Source of the DNA: Holothuria scabra
Taxonomy: Eukaryota; Echinodermata; Holothuroidea; Aspidochirotida; Holothuriidae
Reading direction: 5' to 3'
NCBI GenBank assembly: GCA_037179385.1
Contig: CM074179.1
Coordinates: 5,394,001 to 5,458,000 of the forward strand
Length of the DNA stretch: 64,000 nucleotides
Position 1 is the stretch's first letter. Every line of letters starts with the position of its first letter. The notes under the pieces are model-generated. The model had not been told where the DNA came from, made no database searches, and was given only the letters and a program-made list of their open reading frames with translations. This document shows, piece after piece, positions 23,079-34,618 of the stretch. The position numbers and the translations under genes are program-made.

Positions 23079-25530
23079 TTATAATGGTTCACATAGGTGT
23101 GAATATCTGTTAATGACACTCTGTAAACCATTATAATGCACTATACTCAATGGCCACTTAGAAAAAAGGGATGAATGAGGCACAAGGCAAATGTTGTTTG
23201 CACTAGATAACTGGTAACATAGTGCATGTTTTTCGAAGCCAACTGTGATCATTTGGTCTACAACAAAAACTTTCTTGTCATTCTTTATTAGAATATCTTT
23301 CAAAATTCCAAAATTTGGTACATCCTCTTCATAACTCAATACCAGACAACATCCACACCGGTACTCATGCCCAAGGATTGTAACACTACTTGTTTGGTAC
23401 ACCTGAAGCATATCTCCATCACAAGTGCAATTTGTTACCTCACAAAACATATCAACTTGTTCAGGGTATACCTCTGGTAGGTTAATTTCATCCCCTTCTT
23501 TGACAATATCCCCACCATATAAAAAGGATTCAGAAAGATTTCCAAGTGCCCCCATTTGTTTGTAGCACATGTATGTTTGATGTCTTGAACTAATACTCTT
23601 TGGAAGGTTCTTGAAACATTTCCACTTTTGTGATTTAATGTAATTGTGCTTTGCCTCAAAGCGCATGCACCAGTGATTTCTTGGAGGGCCATAATCTGTC
23701 ATTTGTTTGGGAAGATGTACACAATAGTGCATCTTTGGAGTAATACTTGCTCCTGGATAAGCTAACTTGAAGCCTGTATGATGGTCAAAAATTAGTTGTG
23801 CTAGCATGCCTGCAGTTGTTTTTGTACAGAAAGGAGTAGTACCGAGAAAAGTCATCTGTACTAGTCGTAAAAAATTTATCCACTTTGCTTCATTCTCGGG
23901 AACTTTCTTTGATACAATGAATGGAAGAATACAACACAATGTCATCATAGCACTTGCTGTTTGCTTGATCTTTCCACCTTCATTAAAGCAAGACCTTTCA
24001 ATCGATACAGGCTTTGAGTTTGATTCCAAGTAGGTATAAGGAAATTGAGCAATCTTTGAATTAAGCCAGTCTAAAGTAAAATATTTGTTTGTTACAGTGA
24101 AGGAATACAACATGCACTTAAGTTCATAAGGAACAAGACCTTCTAAAAAGAGATGCATTGGGTCTTGCACAAGGCCAGAGCATATTGGAAAAGAAGAAAT
24201 GCCCATCAGGCAACTTGTGTCATTTATTCCCCACATTTTACTCCAATAGTTACGGGCAGCATTACTCATTAATTCCAAGTTGATACACCTTTCTCTGTGC
24301 TCATTCTCACACCTAAGATTGAATTGTTTTTCTACAAATACTGCCTTACATTCTGCCTTAGTTGCTGAACAGCAACGACAACTCTTGAAAGCAAATCCAA
24401 CCCCTTCCTTGAAGCCTCCCAGCCAATGAGCTGCCGGGGTATCACATGGTGCAATAACAAGTGTACCTTCATATAAAACATTTGTGCCCTTTATGTTTAA
24501 ATAGATGCCTCCTGATGCCATTGAGTTTACAGTAGCAACAAAGTCTGCTAAGAGCACACCAGGACCAGCAGCTCTAACATCTTTCGTATATGCAACTGCA
24601 AGGAGCTGAATAGCATGTAATCTAGATCTATACTCTGGAGGAATATTGCCTAAAGTGTAATAGAACATACTCAATTTGTGCTTTTTTGTATGCGAGCCTA
24701 TGGGATTCACAATTTCTATATCATCAGTATTTAAGATAACCTGCAATGCATTACGGTTTCTTTGGAATAGTGGGTCATTTCTCAGGTAGTCTCCATCACA
24801 AATGTCATGCATGATGTCATTTGTGCTTTGATGACTGCGATTTACAAAGTGCTGCACTTCAGGCATTTGTAAAAAACTTGCAACTCTCTCTAAATGGAAC
24901 GATGTACCCATACCTTTCTTTACGAGTCAGTCTGCCATTAGCTGTTACTATTGTTGAATTAAGTTTAACAACATGTGGTTTAACCATTGACAGATTCTTT
25001 TCATAAAAGACTGGGCGTTTGTAGCTACTATCAAACTGTTCCAACAAATATTCTGTTGGAAGAGTGTCAAGAAAATCATTTGGTATATTACTTGCTACAA
25101 GCTTTTCTTTGACTTTCTCTTAAAAAACAGATATGTGATCACATATTAAGTTCGCAGCTGATTTAACATCGTCAATTGCCTTTTGTGACAATTTATGTTG
25201 CGCTTCTAGAGCAAGTGTAAAAGCTGCGTTGTGCATCAAATTCTGCTCTTTTGGATCCCTGAGCTCATTTTCATTGAATTCATGACAACCCTGAAAATCT
25301 ATATCATTTTCGACATCCTCAACTCTATCTCTGAGAGTTGCTTCAAATTTATGCTTACGACACACATGTACTCTGAATGCACCCCAACCTTTTGATGAAT
25401 ATGCACAATCACCAACAGAGCAAAATACTATAAAATTTGAATCATGCTTGTGCCATCTAATTATATGGTTAAGCCATCTTGTTTGATCACTTGAAGAGAA
25501 GTAGCACATAGAACACCTAAAATTTGACAT
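23079..25530 (-). pseudogene. CACTA/EnSpm (tnp2-like) transposase with one stop and one frameshift
   Basis: The frame starts at ATG 25,530 with two Cys/His finger-like units (CSMCYFSSSDQTRWLNHIIR; then CSVGDC and HVCRKH). It meets an in-frame TAA at 25,122-25,120 (after CDHISVF) and resumes without a frame change (EKVKEKLVASNIPNDFLDTL). An extra base in a GGG near 24,908 then shifts it into the 610-residue frame 24,911-23,079. Family motifs follow in order: LQVILNTDDIEIVNPIGSHT, KHKLSMFYYTLGNIPPEYRS, LVIAPCDTPAAHWLGGFKEG, CRCCSATKAEC, VQDPMHLFLEGLVPYEL and PKMHYCVHLPKQ. Length without lesions would be about 816 residues, normal for this family. It catalyses element excision and integration when intact. 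Here it is probably inactive, unless the two lesions are assembly errors. Confidence 0.85.
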
Positions 25531-27299
25531 CCTGGATTCCTTTTAAATTTTAATTTAGAAATGCCTTGCAACCAATTCCTTGCCACTTGTACTGTAAAAA
25601 AAATGAAGTGTAGGCTATCTTTACTCTGTAATTTAACATTACTGTACAGGATGTTACAACTGTTGCAATTCTGTACTTTAGTATGTACAGTATATAAGCT
25701 TGATGACACAGGCTACTGTACACGTACTAGACCAATAGATTTTAATGCAGTGCTGGATTAGAACATGAAACATGCACAGTAGCCTAACATTGGTTCTGTG
25801 CATGAAAAATGTTACCTAAACATGGAAACTTTTCTATTTTTGCCCCTTTCAAGAAATTTTTTTTAGATGTTCAACTTATGCATGTAGGCTAACTTTTAGT
25901 TTTAGTCCTAGGCTAGGGAACTTGCTTTTTGACCTCTGAGTGATTGGTGTATGTTGGCAGAGTTTAAAGGCAGTCATTCATCACCCCAAACTACAGTTTC
26001 AGTATGGGTACATCACAACTCTCAATTGGTACAGCTCTTTGATTGGCATCACATTCAAACAATGCTTCATAGCTAAATTACACAGCATGGGCACTGAGAG
26101 TGTCTTGATTACACATTATGGACTTGTATGCCAACTGAGACAAGCCATGAAGCAATAAACTAGGATTGTGTCTGGATAAAGATGAGTTTTAGATAAATGT
26201 GGGAGGGGCTAGAAGTAAGTACAGTACAGTAGGTTGGGAGAATTGGAACTGTTCGGGATGATGAAAATATGCCTTTCAGTTCGAACACAAAAGAATTGAA
26301 GTGTCTCTATAATGTTTCTTTTCTGGTAAATATTGTATTAAATACGATTTAAATTCCTCTGAAAAAAAATTGCTTCATACTTCTCAGTCAAATTGGCTGT
26401 TAGCCTACTCTGCTTTGGCTGGTGCATAAACAGGCAATGGTATGGGGTGTTCGAAAATTAGAACCCGTTCGAACTTTGAACCACCCACACTACATAGGCT
26501 AGGCCTTTTGTTCAAACACTTGATTAGTACAATTCTCAAGTAATTCTGACTTGGGTTAGGTCTAGTACTCCTAGACCTAGTAGGCTTGTACTACAGTAGT
26601 CATGGCTTAAAGTAGACTGTGTTTACTAGCCTAGGCCTAGCCATCAATTTTGCACAATAGTCAATACTAAGTTAGGCCTACAGCATATTATTGAATCTAA
26701 ACAGTAAAAGTAGGCTAGGGCACACAGTCATGAGAGACTATGTCCATCTGAGATTGGAATTTTGCTATCTTAAACAGTAAAAATTAGAATGACCACTTGC
26801 TTGGGATGGGGTGGCTGTTATTAGACTTCGCCCACTGTGCACAGTGCACTGAATGTTTACGTTACGATGTGGCGTGCAAAAGCAGTCTATGCATTTTACG
26901 TGTGTACGTTAGGCTCCGCGGCCCAGCCTAGGCTAGAATATTGGCGCGCATTTAATGTTAACCAAATTGTTTGAATCATACCGTAGTTATGACAAAATAC
27001 ACGTTGCTCTTTGAATGCAAGGCAAACCTATTGCAAATCGTAATCAGTGAGACTGCAAAAAAGTCTTCGGAGATAGATTTTTCACTGAAAATTTGAACGC
27101 GGAACGGAACCGTGAATCGAACAACCCTCTCTTTGTAGTCAGTGTGGCCTGGTGCAATTTCAGATTTATAACGGACTACAAAACAAATGAAATAAAATAA
27201 TAATTTGGAGTTTAAAGTTTTTTATATATCTTAAAATTAGTTTTCCAATCATAAATAGCATTAAACTGTAACCAATGGTCTGTAAGTACCGGAATGTTA
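25531..27299. other. CACTA right arm: region upstream of the transposase, TAGGCCTA-rich
   Basis: No protein-coding exon is recognised. From about 26,500 to 26,940 the motif CTAGGCCTAG/TAGGCCTA and relatives (GTAGGCTAGG, CCTAGGCTAG) recur. The transposase promoter is expected here on the minus strand, but I cannot assign a TATA box or start site with confidence. Confidence 0.45.
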
Positions 27300-27869
27300 T
27301 TTCAAAATAAAGCGTTTTCTTTACGCGTTTTGTTCAAATTGCTTTAGAGGTGTAACCGCAAACACACGAGCGTTAAAGGTTATGTATTGTAAATTAACGC
27401 TGATGTTTATTGCTGGGAATGTGACGTTCAGAAATGCATTTTTTTTTTGGTGATAGACAACATTGAATACTGTTTGTTGCTTATCCCTTCTTTTTTCATA
27501 GCACTTTCACTCTAGTTAACGTCTACACCGGATTATTCCGCATAAAATCACAGGCGGCCGAATAGCCTACGTTGTATCCCGGCCTTGTATAAAAGAATAT
27601 AGGCCTAGTACTAACCGTGTGCACCCAGGAATATGTTACTCATATTTAGTTATGACATATTTCATCATTTTCCTAATTCCCTTTGCTTTTGCCAAGCAAT
27701 ATTTTGCGTTTGCCATTCCCCTTAACACTTTTTCGTTCGTAAACGTTTTGAATAAACACGAGCGTTTTTACCTTATGTTCACATGTAAACGCATTGTTAA
27801 CACTTCCGTATTATAATAAACGGTAAACGTGTTTCTGTAAACGCGTCAAGCGTCCGCATTTTTTACAGT
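27300..27869. repeat. right subterminal repeat zone of the CACTA element
   Basis: The same AAACG/CGTTT motif recurs near 27,310, 27,330, 27,370, 27,400, 27,730, 27,745, 27,765, 27,788 and 27,820-27,850, in both orientations. It is densest in the last 140 bp before the terminal repeat. It mirrors the left zone and supports the element boundaries. Confidence 0.7.
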
Positions 27870-27872
27870 GTA

Positions 27873-27915
27873 AGTAAATCGCTATCAAAAATGGCACTGT
27901 ACAAATTAACCAGGT
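27873..27915 (-). mobile_element. LINE copy C, upstream fragment beyond the CACTA element
   Basis: Read on the minus strand this short piece encodes LVNLYSAIFDSDLL. It aligns with the residues just before SPSQRTG in copy B (PIQVYQEIFSCGLL) and continues, across the 16.4-kb CACTA insertion, into QRTAVITLLPK of copy C after a 1-nt indel. The fragment is cut at about 27,915 by the I-group LINE. Short, but position, strand and spacing all fit. Confidence 0.65.
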
Positions 27916-30455
27916 CAGGGCAGCCTCTTTAGTATCTCGGAACTTCGCGTTGCTCTCGAAAGAAGCAATGACACCGCCACTGGTCCAGATGAAGTCCACT
28001 ATCAATTCCTCAAACACCTTCCAGATAACTCCGTACTGGTATTGTTAGAAATTTTCAACGGTATTTGGGTGAATGGTAATTTTCCACCTGCTTGGCGCGA
28101 AGCCACGATCATTCCCATTGCCAAACCGGGTAAGGACTCGACAAATGCTTCAAACTACCGCCCTTTTTCCCTCACAAGTTGCCTTTGTAAGACGTTTGAA
28201 CGAATGATTAATGCCCGTCTGGTTTGGTTCCTTGACACCAACAACCTAATCACTAGTTCCCAAAGTGGTTTTCGGCGTGGCCGCAGCACCATTGACCAGC
28301 TCGTGCGTTTAGAATCATCTGTTCGTGATGGCTTTGTTCGGGGACACCATGTGGTGTCGGTATTTTTCGACCTGGAGAAGGCATATGACACTGCATGGAA
28401 GTATGGTATCCTCAAGGACTTACACAGTGCGGGCCTGAGAGGAAGAATGCCGCTGTTCATTGAAAACTTCCTCAAAGATCGCGTGTTTCGAGTCCGTGTG
28501 GGCAGCGTGTTGTCAGAGCTCCATAACCAGGAGATGGGTGTCCCTCAAGGCAGCATACTGTCAGTTACTCTTTTCATCATGAAAATCAACAGCATCGCCG
28601 ATGTGGTAAACACTGGGATTGGCAAGTCTTTGTTCGTTGATGACTTCTCTATTACCTGTTCCTCAAGGAACATGAGGTCAATAGAGAGGCAAATGCAAAA
28701 CTGCCTCAATAAGATCCAGCATTGGGCTGACAAAAACGGATTCCGTTTTTCACAAACAAAGACTGTTTGCATGCACTTTTGCAACAATAGAGGGGCACAT
28801 TGCGACCCCGACTTGTACTTAAACGGTGTTCACATACCAGTAGTTCCCCAGGCCAAATTGCTTGGCCTTGTTTTAGAGAGTAACTTCAAAGCCCACATCG
28901 ACCATCTCAGGCGAAAATGCCAGGGAGCACTCAACCTGTTGCAGGTTGTCTCGAAGATGGACTGGGGCGCTGTTCGTCCCGTTTTACTTCGATTTTACAG
29001 GTCATTGGTGAGGTCTAGACTGGATTACGGTTGTGTTGTTTACAGCTCTGCACGTGAGTCATACCTCAAGAAACTCCTCCCCATTCACAACCAAGGTCTT
29101 AGGATCTGCCTGGGAGCTTTTCGTACCTCCCCAATGCAGAGTCTCTACATCGAAGCGAATGAACCACCCCTCCATTTAAGATGGAAGAAGTTGTCACTCC
29201 AGTTTGCCGTCAAACTGATGAGTAATATCCACAACCCGACCTTTGAGACAACATTCAACCATAAGTTTAGTGACAGGTTAGCGAGGAAACCATCAGCTAT
29301 CCCCCCATTCCCTATTCGCGTTGGGGAAGCGCTGTCGCGGGTGTGTAGTAGCCCCGAATTTGTGACACCGTTTTTGTTTTCCACAGTACCGACTTGGAAG
29401 CTATATGAACCAGTTGTAGACCGTAGTCTGAGAAGTATACAAAGAACACGACAAATGAACTTGTGTTCCGAAACAGCTTTAATGAGCTGAGGCATAAATA
29501 TCATCAGTATCATGAAATCTATAGTGACGGTTCCAAAACCACAAACCGGGTCGCGGCTGCGGCCCTAGGCCGTGACGCATCCTTGCAGATCAGATTGCTA
29601 GATGATGCATCAATATTTACTGCCGAACTTCAGGCACTCAAAATGGCATTCGATCTGATTGAAGCCTCAGACAGTAACCGGTTCATTGTTTTCTCGGACT
29701 CATTATCGAGCCTTTTGGCACTTACAGGCAATGAGGTTAAACACCCTTCAGTAACAGCTCTCCGTGAAGCTTACTCCAATTCGGTGCAACTGCGAAAATC
29801 AGTTGTGTTTGCGTGGGTCCCTAGCCAATGAAAAGGATGACACACTAGCCAGAGAAGCCCTACAGATGGGTATTACAAACATCAACTTACCCTACAGCGA
29901 TAACCGTCCTAAGATCAATGGTTATATAAAATCAAAATGGCAGGAACTATGGGATTCCCTTCTAGAAAATAAACTGTTCCAAGTAAAACCTACGGTAGGA
30001 ACTGGGGGAAGTGGAGTCCCAAGCAAACGGAGGGATGATTTGGTTCTGACTAGGGCCCGCATAGGTCACACGAACCTTACACATGCCTATCTAATTCACG
30101 GAGATGAAAGGCCATATTGCATACCCTGTGACTGTGCTGTCACCGTCAGTCACATTCTCCCTGATTGTTATGAATACTCCCATATTCGCCAGAAATACTA
30201 CACTGTACCCGACCTAAAAACTTTGTTTGAACAAACCCACTCTTCCCTTATTCTTGGCTTTCTCAAGGAAAGTAAACTCTATAGAAATTTCTGACATGAC
30301 TCCCGCCTTGCTTTCATTTTAGTTGAACCTGATCCCGTATTTTACCTTTTACTGCCTTTTTACTTTAGGTTGTTTGTAACTTAGTCTACCATGGTGACAC
30401 TATATAACACATTCGTGTTGGTGTGTCGTAAAGCCCCACCTAACTAACTAACTAA
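27916..30455 (+). mobile_element. I-group LINE (RT + RNase H), 5'-truncated
   Basis: The element starts in the fingers of RT, abutting the CACTA/LINE C junction. It runs through RT, RNase H and a C-terminal Cys/His region, and ends in a short 3' UTR closing with the tetranucleotide array CTAACTAACTAACTAA. An RNase H domain after RT plus a TAAC tail is typical of the I/Nimb-type group. ORF1 and the endonuclease are absent. Confidence 0.8.
27920..30293 (+). pseudogene. I-group LINE ORF2: reverse transcriptase, RNase H, C-terminal finger
   Basis: The region begins in one frame (TGPDEVHYQFLKHLPDN) and shifts near 28,020 into a 482-residue frame (28,042-29,490). That frame contains PAWREATIIPIAKPGKD, NYRPFSLTS, SQSGFRRGRSTIDQL, FFDLEKAYDTAWKYG, EMGVPQGSILSVTLF and the catalytic box FVDDFSI. 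Another shift near 29,480 leads to RNase H (YSDGSKTT, FTAELQALKMAF, VFSDSLSSLLAL). At 29,826 about six residues around the expected WVPSHVGIRGNE are missing, which removes the last RNase H histidine. A finger-like C-terminus follows (RARIGHTNLTHAYLIHGDE, CDCAVTVSHILPDC), stopping at 30,293. Confidence 0.85.
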
Positions 30456-30980
30456 GTGTGAACAGTCGTGTTATCGTTAATGGCCTATGCTGATGACGCC
30501 ACATGCGTAGTCTCCGACCTAGCTTCCTTCAAGGCCCTTAGTGGCACGTTGTCTAAGTTTCAAAGTGTCACAGGTGCCAGACTGAATCCCAATAAGACCA
30601 AAGGACTTCGCCTTGGTAAGTGGCGGTCAAGAAGACTGCCCTTCGCTGCATCATGGGTAGATGACGCCATAAGGATCAACGGCACATGGTTTGGTTATGG
30701 GCCAACCGAGTTACTTACCTGGAATGAGAAAGTGGACCTGGTGGAAGCTAGGTTGAAGGACTTCGGCGAGTGCCACATTAACCTGTTCGGAAAGGTGACA
30801 GTTATCAATCGTTTAATTTATCCCCTTTTGTGGTATCCAGGCACTGTTCTGGCTGCTCCAAAGGGTGTCCTGTTGCGTATCGAGAGGGCTGTGTTTAGGT
30901 TTTTATGGTCAGGGAAGACGGAGCTCTTAAGAAGAGGGGTGGTATATCAGGATGTTAGGCGTGGTGGGTTGGGCCTTGTG
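30456..30980 (+). pseudogene. LINE D ORF2, left part (RT palm/thumb)
   Basis: The sequence begins with the C-terminal end of palm motif NSRVIVNGL, then jumps straight to YADDATCVVSDLASFKALSG. About 160 bp carrying the RQGCP motif (present in E and F) have been deleted at the shared ATG. The thumb (LNPNKTKGLRLGKWRSRRLP, LEVDLVEARL-like) is more than 95% identical by eye to E and F. The reading frame then runs into copy E, so the apparent ending VLFKCIETAHTKQ is chimeric. Confidence 0.8.
30969..30980 (+). repeat. 12-bp target-site duplication, left copy (LINE E)
   Basis: TTGGGCCTTGTG, repeated exactly at 36,091-36,102. It is LINE D sequence duplicated when E inserted. Confidence 0.9.
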
Positions 30981-31190
30981 CTTTTTAAGTGCATTGAAAC
31001 GGCACATACAAAACAAAAACAAAAAACTGAAACCGGATCGGGCAAAAACATAAACGCAAAACTATTTACAGACTGCTAAATCAAACAGAAAATTATGTTC
31101 ATTACAGTAATAAGCTATATATACAGATATTTACAAAACTATGTACAGAAAATTATACACACAGATATTTACATACTATTTACAAGCCCC

Positions 31191-34100
31191 TTACATACCC
31201 ACCCTATTACAAATTGACCACCACACGCCCCCCGCGTTCACCGAAACGAGTGGACCCCATCGCCTACCGAACGCCGACCTTGGCAAACGAACGAAGTCGG
31301 ACTCAACCCTCAGCCTCACCTCCGCCTTCACCGATGCCAGGACGACGTCCGCAGGCTTCCCCATCCCCCTAAAAACAACGTTACATCGGTCTCTCCATAA
31401 GGCCAGCTTTATGGAGGCCGAAGCAAAGGTAAGTATGCCCTGAATACTTGTATTGCATGGCGGGGGTGAAAGACCATACAAAGCATAGTCCCGGCCGACC
31501 GCCCATGTGTTGCCCATCGTCAAGCGATCAGTCAGGACTTGGAACCATTCCCAAAGGAGGGCCACAAATTCACACTGCCAAAACACATGTGACACACTTT
31601 CCCACTTTGTGCATCCAGTGCGTGGGCAAATTCCATCTCCAAGACGCCACCGAAGACGCTTGAGATTAGTAACAATCGCATCATGTGCGATTCGCCACAA
31701 CAGGTCTCGCCTGCGGTAATCTAATGATCTGCTGTGGACCATACGCCACACTTCCGACCCTGAAGCATAGTGATTGGATTGGACCTGGCCAACCAATTCT
31801 TCAAAAACAGCCTGGAATAGGTCTCTTGCACTTAACTGCGAAACGTCCCCAACTCTAGATATAATTAGGAGCGTTTCTCTCATTTGACTGTATGCTTCCG
31901 AGGGCCTCCAGCTGTGGGGTTCACTGTTACTAAACAGGGAGGGAAAGAACCGACGGAATGATAATCCCCCCCAATAACGGACAAAATAGGCAAAAGGCAT
32001 TCTGCTGTCTACAGCACTATAAACACACTTGGTCAGGAGAAAACGGAGTTTGGAAGGAAGATGCACAAGGCCCAACCCACCACGCCTAACATCCTGATAT
32101 ACCATCCCTCTTCTTACGAGCTCCGTCTTCCCTGACCATAAAAACCTAAACACAGCCCTCTCGAGACGCAACAGGACACCCTTTGGAGCAGCCAGAACGG
32201 TGCCTGGATACCACAAAAGGGGATAAATAAAACGATTGATAACTGTCACCTTTCCGAACAGGCTAATGTGGCGCTCGCCGAAGTCCTTCAACCTAGCTTC
32301 CACCAGGTCCACTTTCTCATTCCAGGTAAGTAACTCGGTTTGTCCATAACCAAACCATATGCCGTTTATCCTTATGGCGTCGTCTACCCATGATACAGCG
32401 AAGGGCAGTCTTCTTGACCGCCACTTACCTAGGCGAAGTCCTTTGGTCTTATTGGGATTCAGTCTGGCACCTGTGGCTCTTTGAAACTTAGACAACGTGC
32501 CACTAAGGGCCTTGAAGGAAGCTAGGTCGGAGACTACGCATGTGACGTCATCGGCATACTGAAGGCACTTAACTTCAACACCACCGGGAATGTGAAATGG
32601 TTGAAACAAAGGCTCTACTTGAAAGGCTCTTGCTATTGATTCACTAAACAATACGTAGAGCAAAGGTGATGAGGGGCACCCCTGCCGTACGCCACGTTGG
32701 ACACTGAAGGGGTCTGACGGTAGGCCATTAACGATAACCCGACTATTTACACTATTGTACAATAAGGAGGTCCATTTAACAAAAACTGGATTCAAACAAA
32801 ACTTCTTTAAAATTTTAAAGAGGAATCCATGATCAACCATGTCGAAGGCCTTCTCCTGATCGAGGGAGACAAGGGCACATGGAAGATCACGGTCCATCAC
32901 GTATTCAACTAAGTCCCGCACCACCCAGAGGTTCTGCTGAATACTGTGTCCCCGCACCGCACAAGTCTGAAAGGACCCTACAAGATCTGGCATAACTGTG
33001 CCTAGCCTGTTGGAAAGGGCTTTCGCCAGAATCTTGTAATCTACATTTAACAAGGTGATTGGCCGTTTGTTTTTCGGTTCGAGGGGGTCTCCTGACTTAG
33101 GCAGCAAAGTTATTATGCCTGTGCGCTGCGAGTGGCTCAATGAGCCAGCAAGGAAGCTAGAGACGAATACGTCACGGAGATCATGTGCTACGGTACCCCA
33201 GAAGCGTTTATAGAATTCTACTGGAATACCGTCGGACCCAGGTGCCTTTCCGCCTTTCATCTTCGCCACTGCCTTCCAGAGCTCGTCAACAGTCAAAGGG
33301 GAGCCAAGTTCATCATTCTGATCTTTAGAAGGGGTTTTGTCAATATTATCTAATAGGGACTTTTGAAGGTCTTCATCGACATCTGCCTGGGTATACAGCT
33401 GCTCATAAAAGTTTTTATACACTTCTACAATGTCGAGAGGGTCCTTATGTACCACACCGTGGGCGTCACGGACAGCTTTTATACTGCGATCGATGGCATT
33501 CTTTGTGACGTCCCGGTAGAACTTAATGGTTGGTTTCTCCTCCGCCTCCACACAATGCACACGAGCACGAACCCGGGCCCCTGTAGTTTTCCATCGAGGT
33601 ACTGTTGGATTGCATGAAGTGCGGAGTGGTCCCCGTTCCTCTCCCTAGAGCAAAGTGAAAGGAACTCCTCCCTTCTTCGACGGGCTCTTGCTACACAATA
33701 TTCCACTGTAAACTGTTTGATGCGGGTCTTTACATCATCCCACCACTCTAAATCTGTTGAAAAGGCCGGCCTCAAAGTTCGCCACCCTTCGTATCTGGCC
33801 TTAAAATCTTTGCTATATTCGGCCTCCGTTAGAATATCTGTGTTCATTTTCCAGAACCCCCTCCCTACTGGCCATGACTCTGGGGGTGTGAATGAGACCG
33901 TAACTGCATCATGGTCCGAAATTGGACATGCCACAACTTCGCAATCAATTGGTGACAGAGCCGTTGGAGCGTACACCCTGTCCAACCTTGAGGCGTCCGT
34001 GCCATCAGGGCGGTGCCAAGTGAACACGGACAAGCCAGGATGCTGCACTCTCCAAACGTCAACCATATCGTGATTCTTTGTGAACATGTCCAACTCCACC

Positions 34101-34600
34101 ATACCAACACTACAGCTTGAAGATGTGAAGGTGGACATTCGATCAAACCGTGTGTCAGGGACACAGTTGAAGTCTCCAGATAGGATACAAGGGGCACAGC
34201 CAGGAACGAAGGATGGCAGGGTAGCAAAAAAATTCCTTCTGTCTGTAGGTTGGTTGGGGGCATAAACGTTACATAAGAAGAAGTTCCCGCAAGGATGTTT
34301 GATGGTAATGCATACCAACCGGCCCTCATGATCATGATCAACCTTTCCGACCAGGGAAGTCCATCTTGGAGAAACTAAAATGACAGATCCACAGGAAGAT
34401 ACGGAACCAAAGGAAGCGTACAAACCCCCACCCCATTCGTAGGACCAGGTGTAGATATCGTCCTCATTAACAATGTGAGTCTCTTGGAGGAAAACGAAGT
34501 CCACACCCAATGACTTACAAAATTGGAATATTCTGGACCGCTTCCGACTGTCCCTCATGCCGTTTACATTCAGGGTCATGAGGGAAAGGGGACCATTCAT
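31191..34600 (-). pseudogene. Tx1-type LINE ORF2 (endonuclease-RT), one frameshift (copy E)
   Basis: The APE endonuclease (34,600-33,850) has all key motifs: LNVNGMRD, QETH, YAPN, SGDFN, SRLDRVYAP and SDHDAV. RT follows: GSDGIPVEFYKRFWG, SQRTGIITLLPKSGDP, LVSLDQEKAFDMVDHGFLFK, GVRQGCPSSPLLYVLFSESI, and the catalytic QYADDVTCVV. The C-terminal Cys/His motif is CPRTGCTKWESVSHVFWQC. Compared with F, one C is missing near 33,590 (frames 34,600-33,479 and 33,560-31,191 overlap there). A second small indel alters the last dozen residues. Otherwise the protein would be about 1,130 residues. With a single main lesion this is a young but probably immobile copy. Confidence 0.88.
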
Positions 34601-34618
34601 GAAATGTGGAGTGTGAAA

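Larger units (their letters stand above)
11457..27870 (-). mobile_element. CACTA/EnSpm DNA transposon, complete to both termini (16.4 kb)
   Basis: Left terminus CACTGTAAAAA (11,457-11,467) and right terminus TTTTTACAGTG (27,860-27,870) are perfect inverted repeats, flanked by TA at 11,455-11,456 and at 27,871-27,872. Both ends have dense TAAACG/CGTTTA subterminal repeats. Inside, on the minus strand, are a tnp2-like transposase (23,079-25,530) and a seven-exon accessory gene (14,625-21,777). The flanks are two parts of LINE copy C, so the pre-insertion site can be rebuilt with a single TA. Superfamily assignment rests on the transposase; a 2-bp TA duplication is less usual than the 3 bp of plant CACTA elements. 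Confidence 0.85.

Noticed and set aside
24859..25122. Intron instead of stop plus frameshift in the transposase
   Set aside because: Coding similarity continues directly across both points with no room for an intron, so single-base lesions are the simpler reading.
28155..28475. 106-codon minus-strand frame
   Set aside because: Antisense shadow of the I-group LINE reverse transcriptase; no motifs of its own.
30468..31079. 203-codon plus-strand frame as an independent gene
   Set aside because: LINE D thumb joined to the antisense 3' UTR of LINE E at 30,981.
31191..34600. LINE E as an active, autonomous element
   Set aside because: ORF1 is intact, but ORF2 has a clear one-base deletion near 33,590 and an altered C-terminus.
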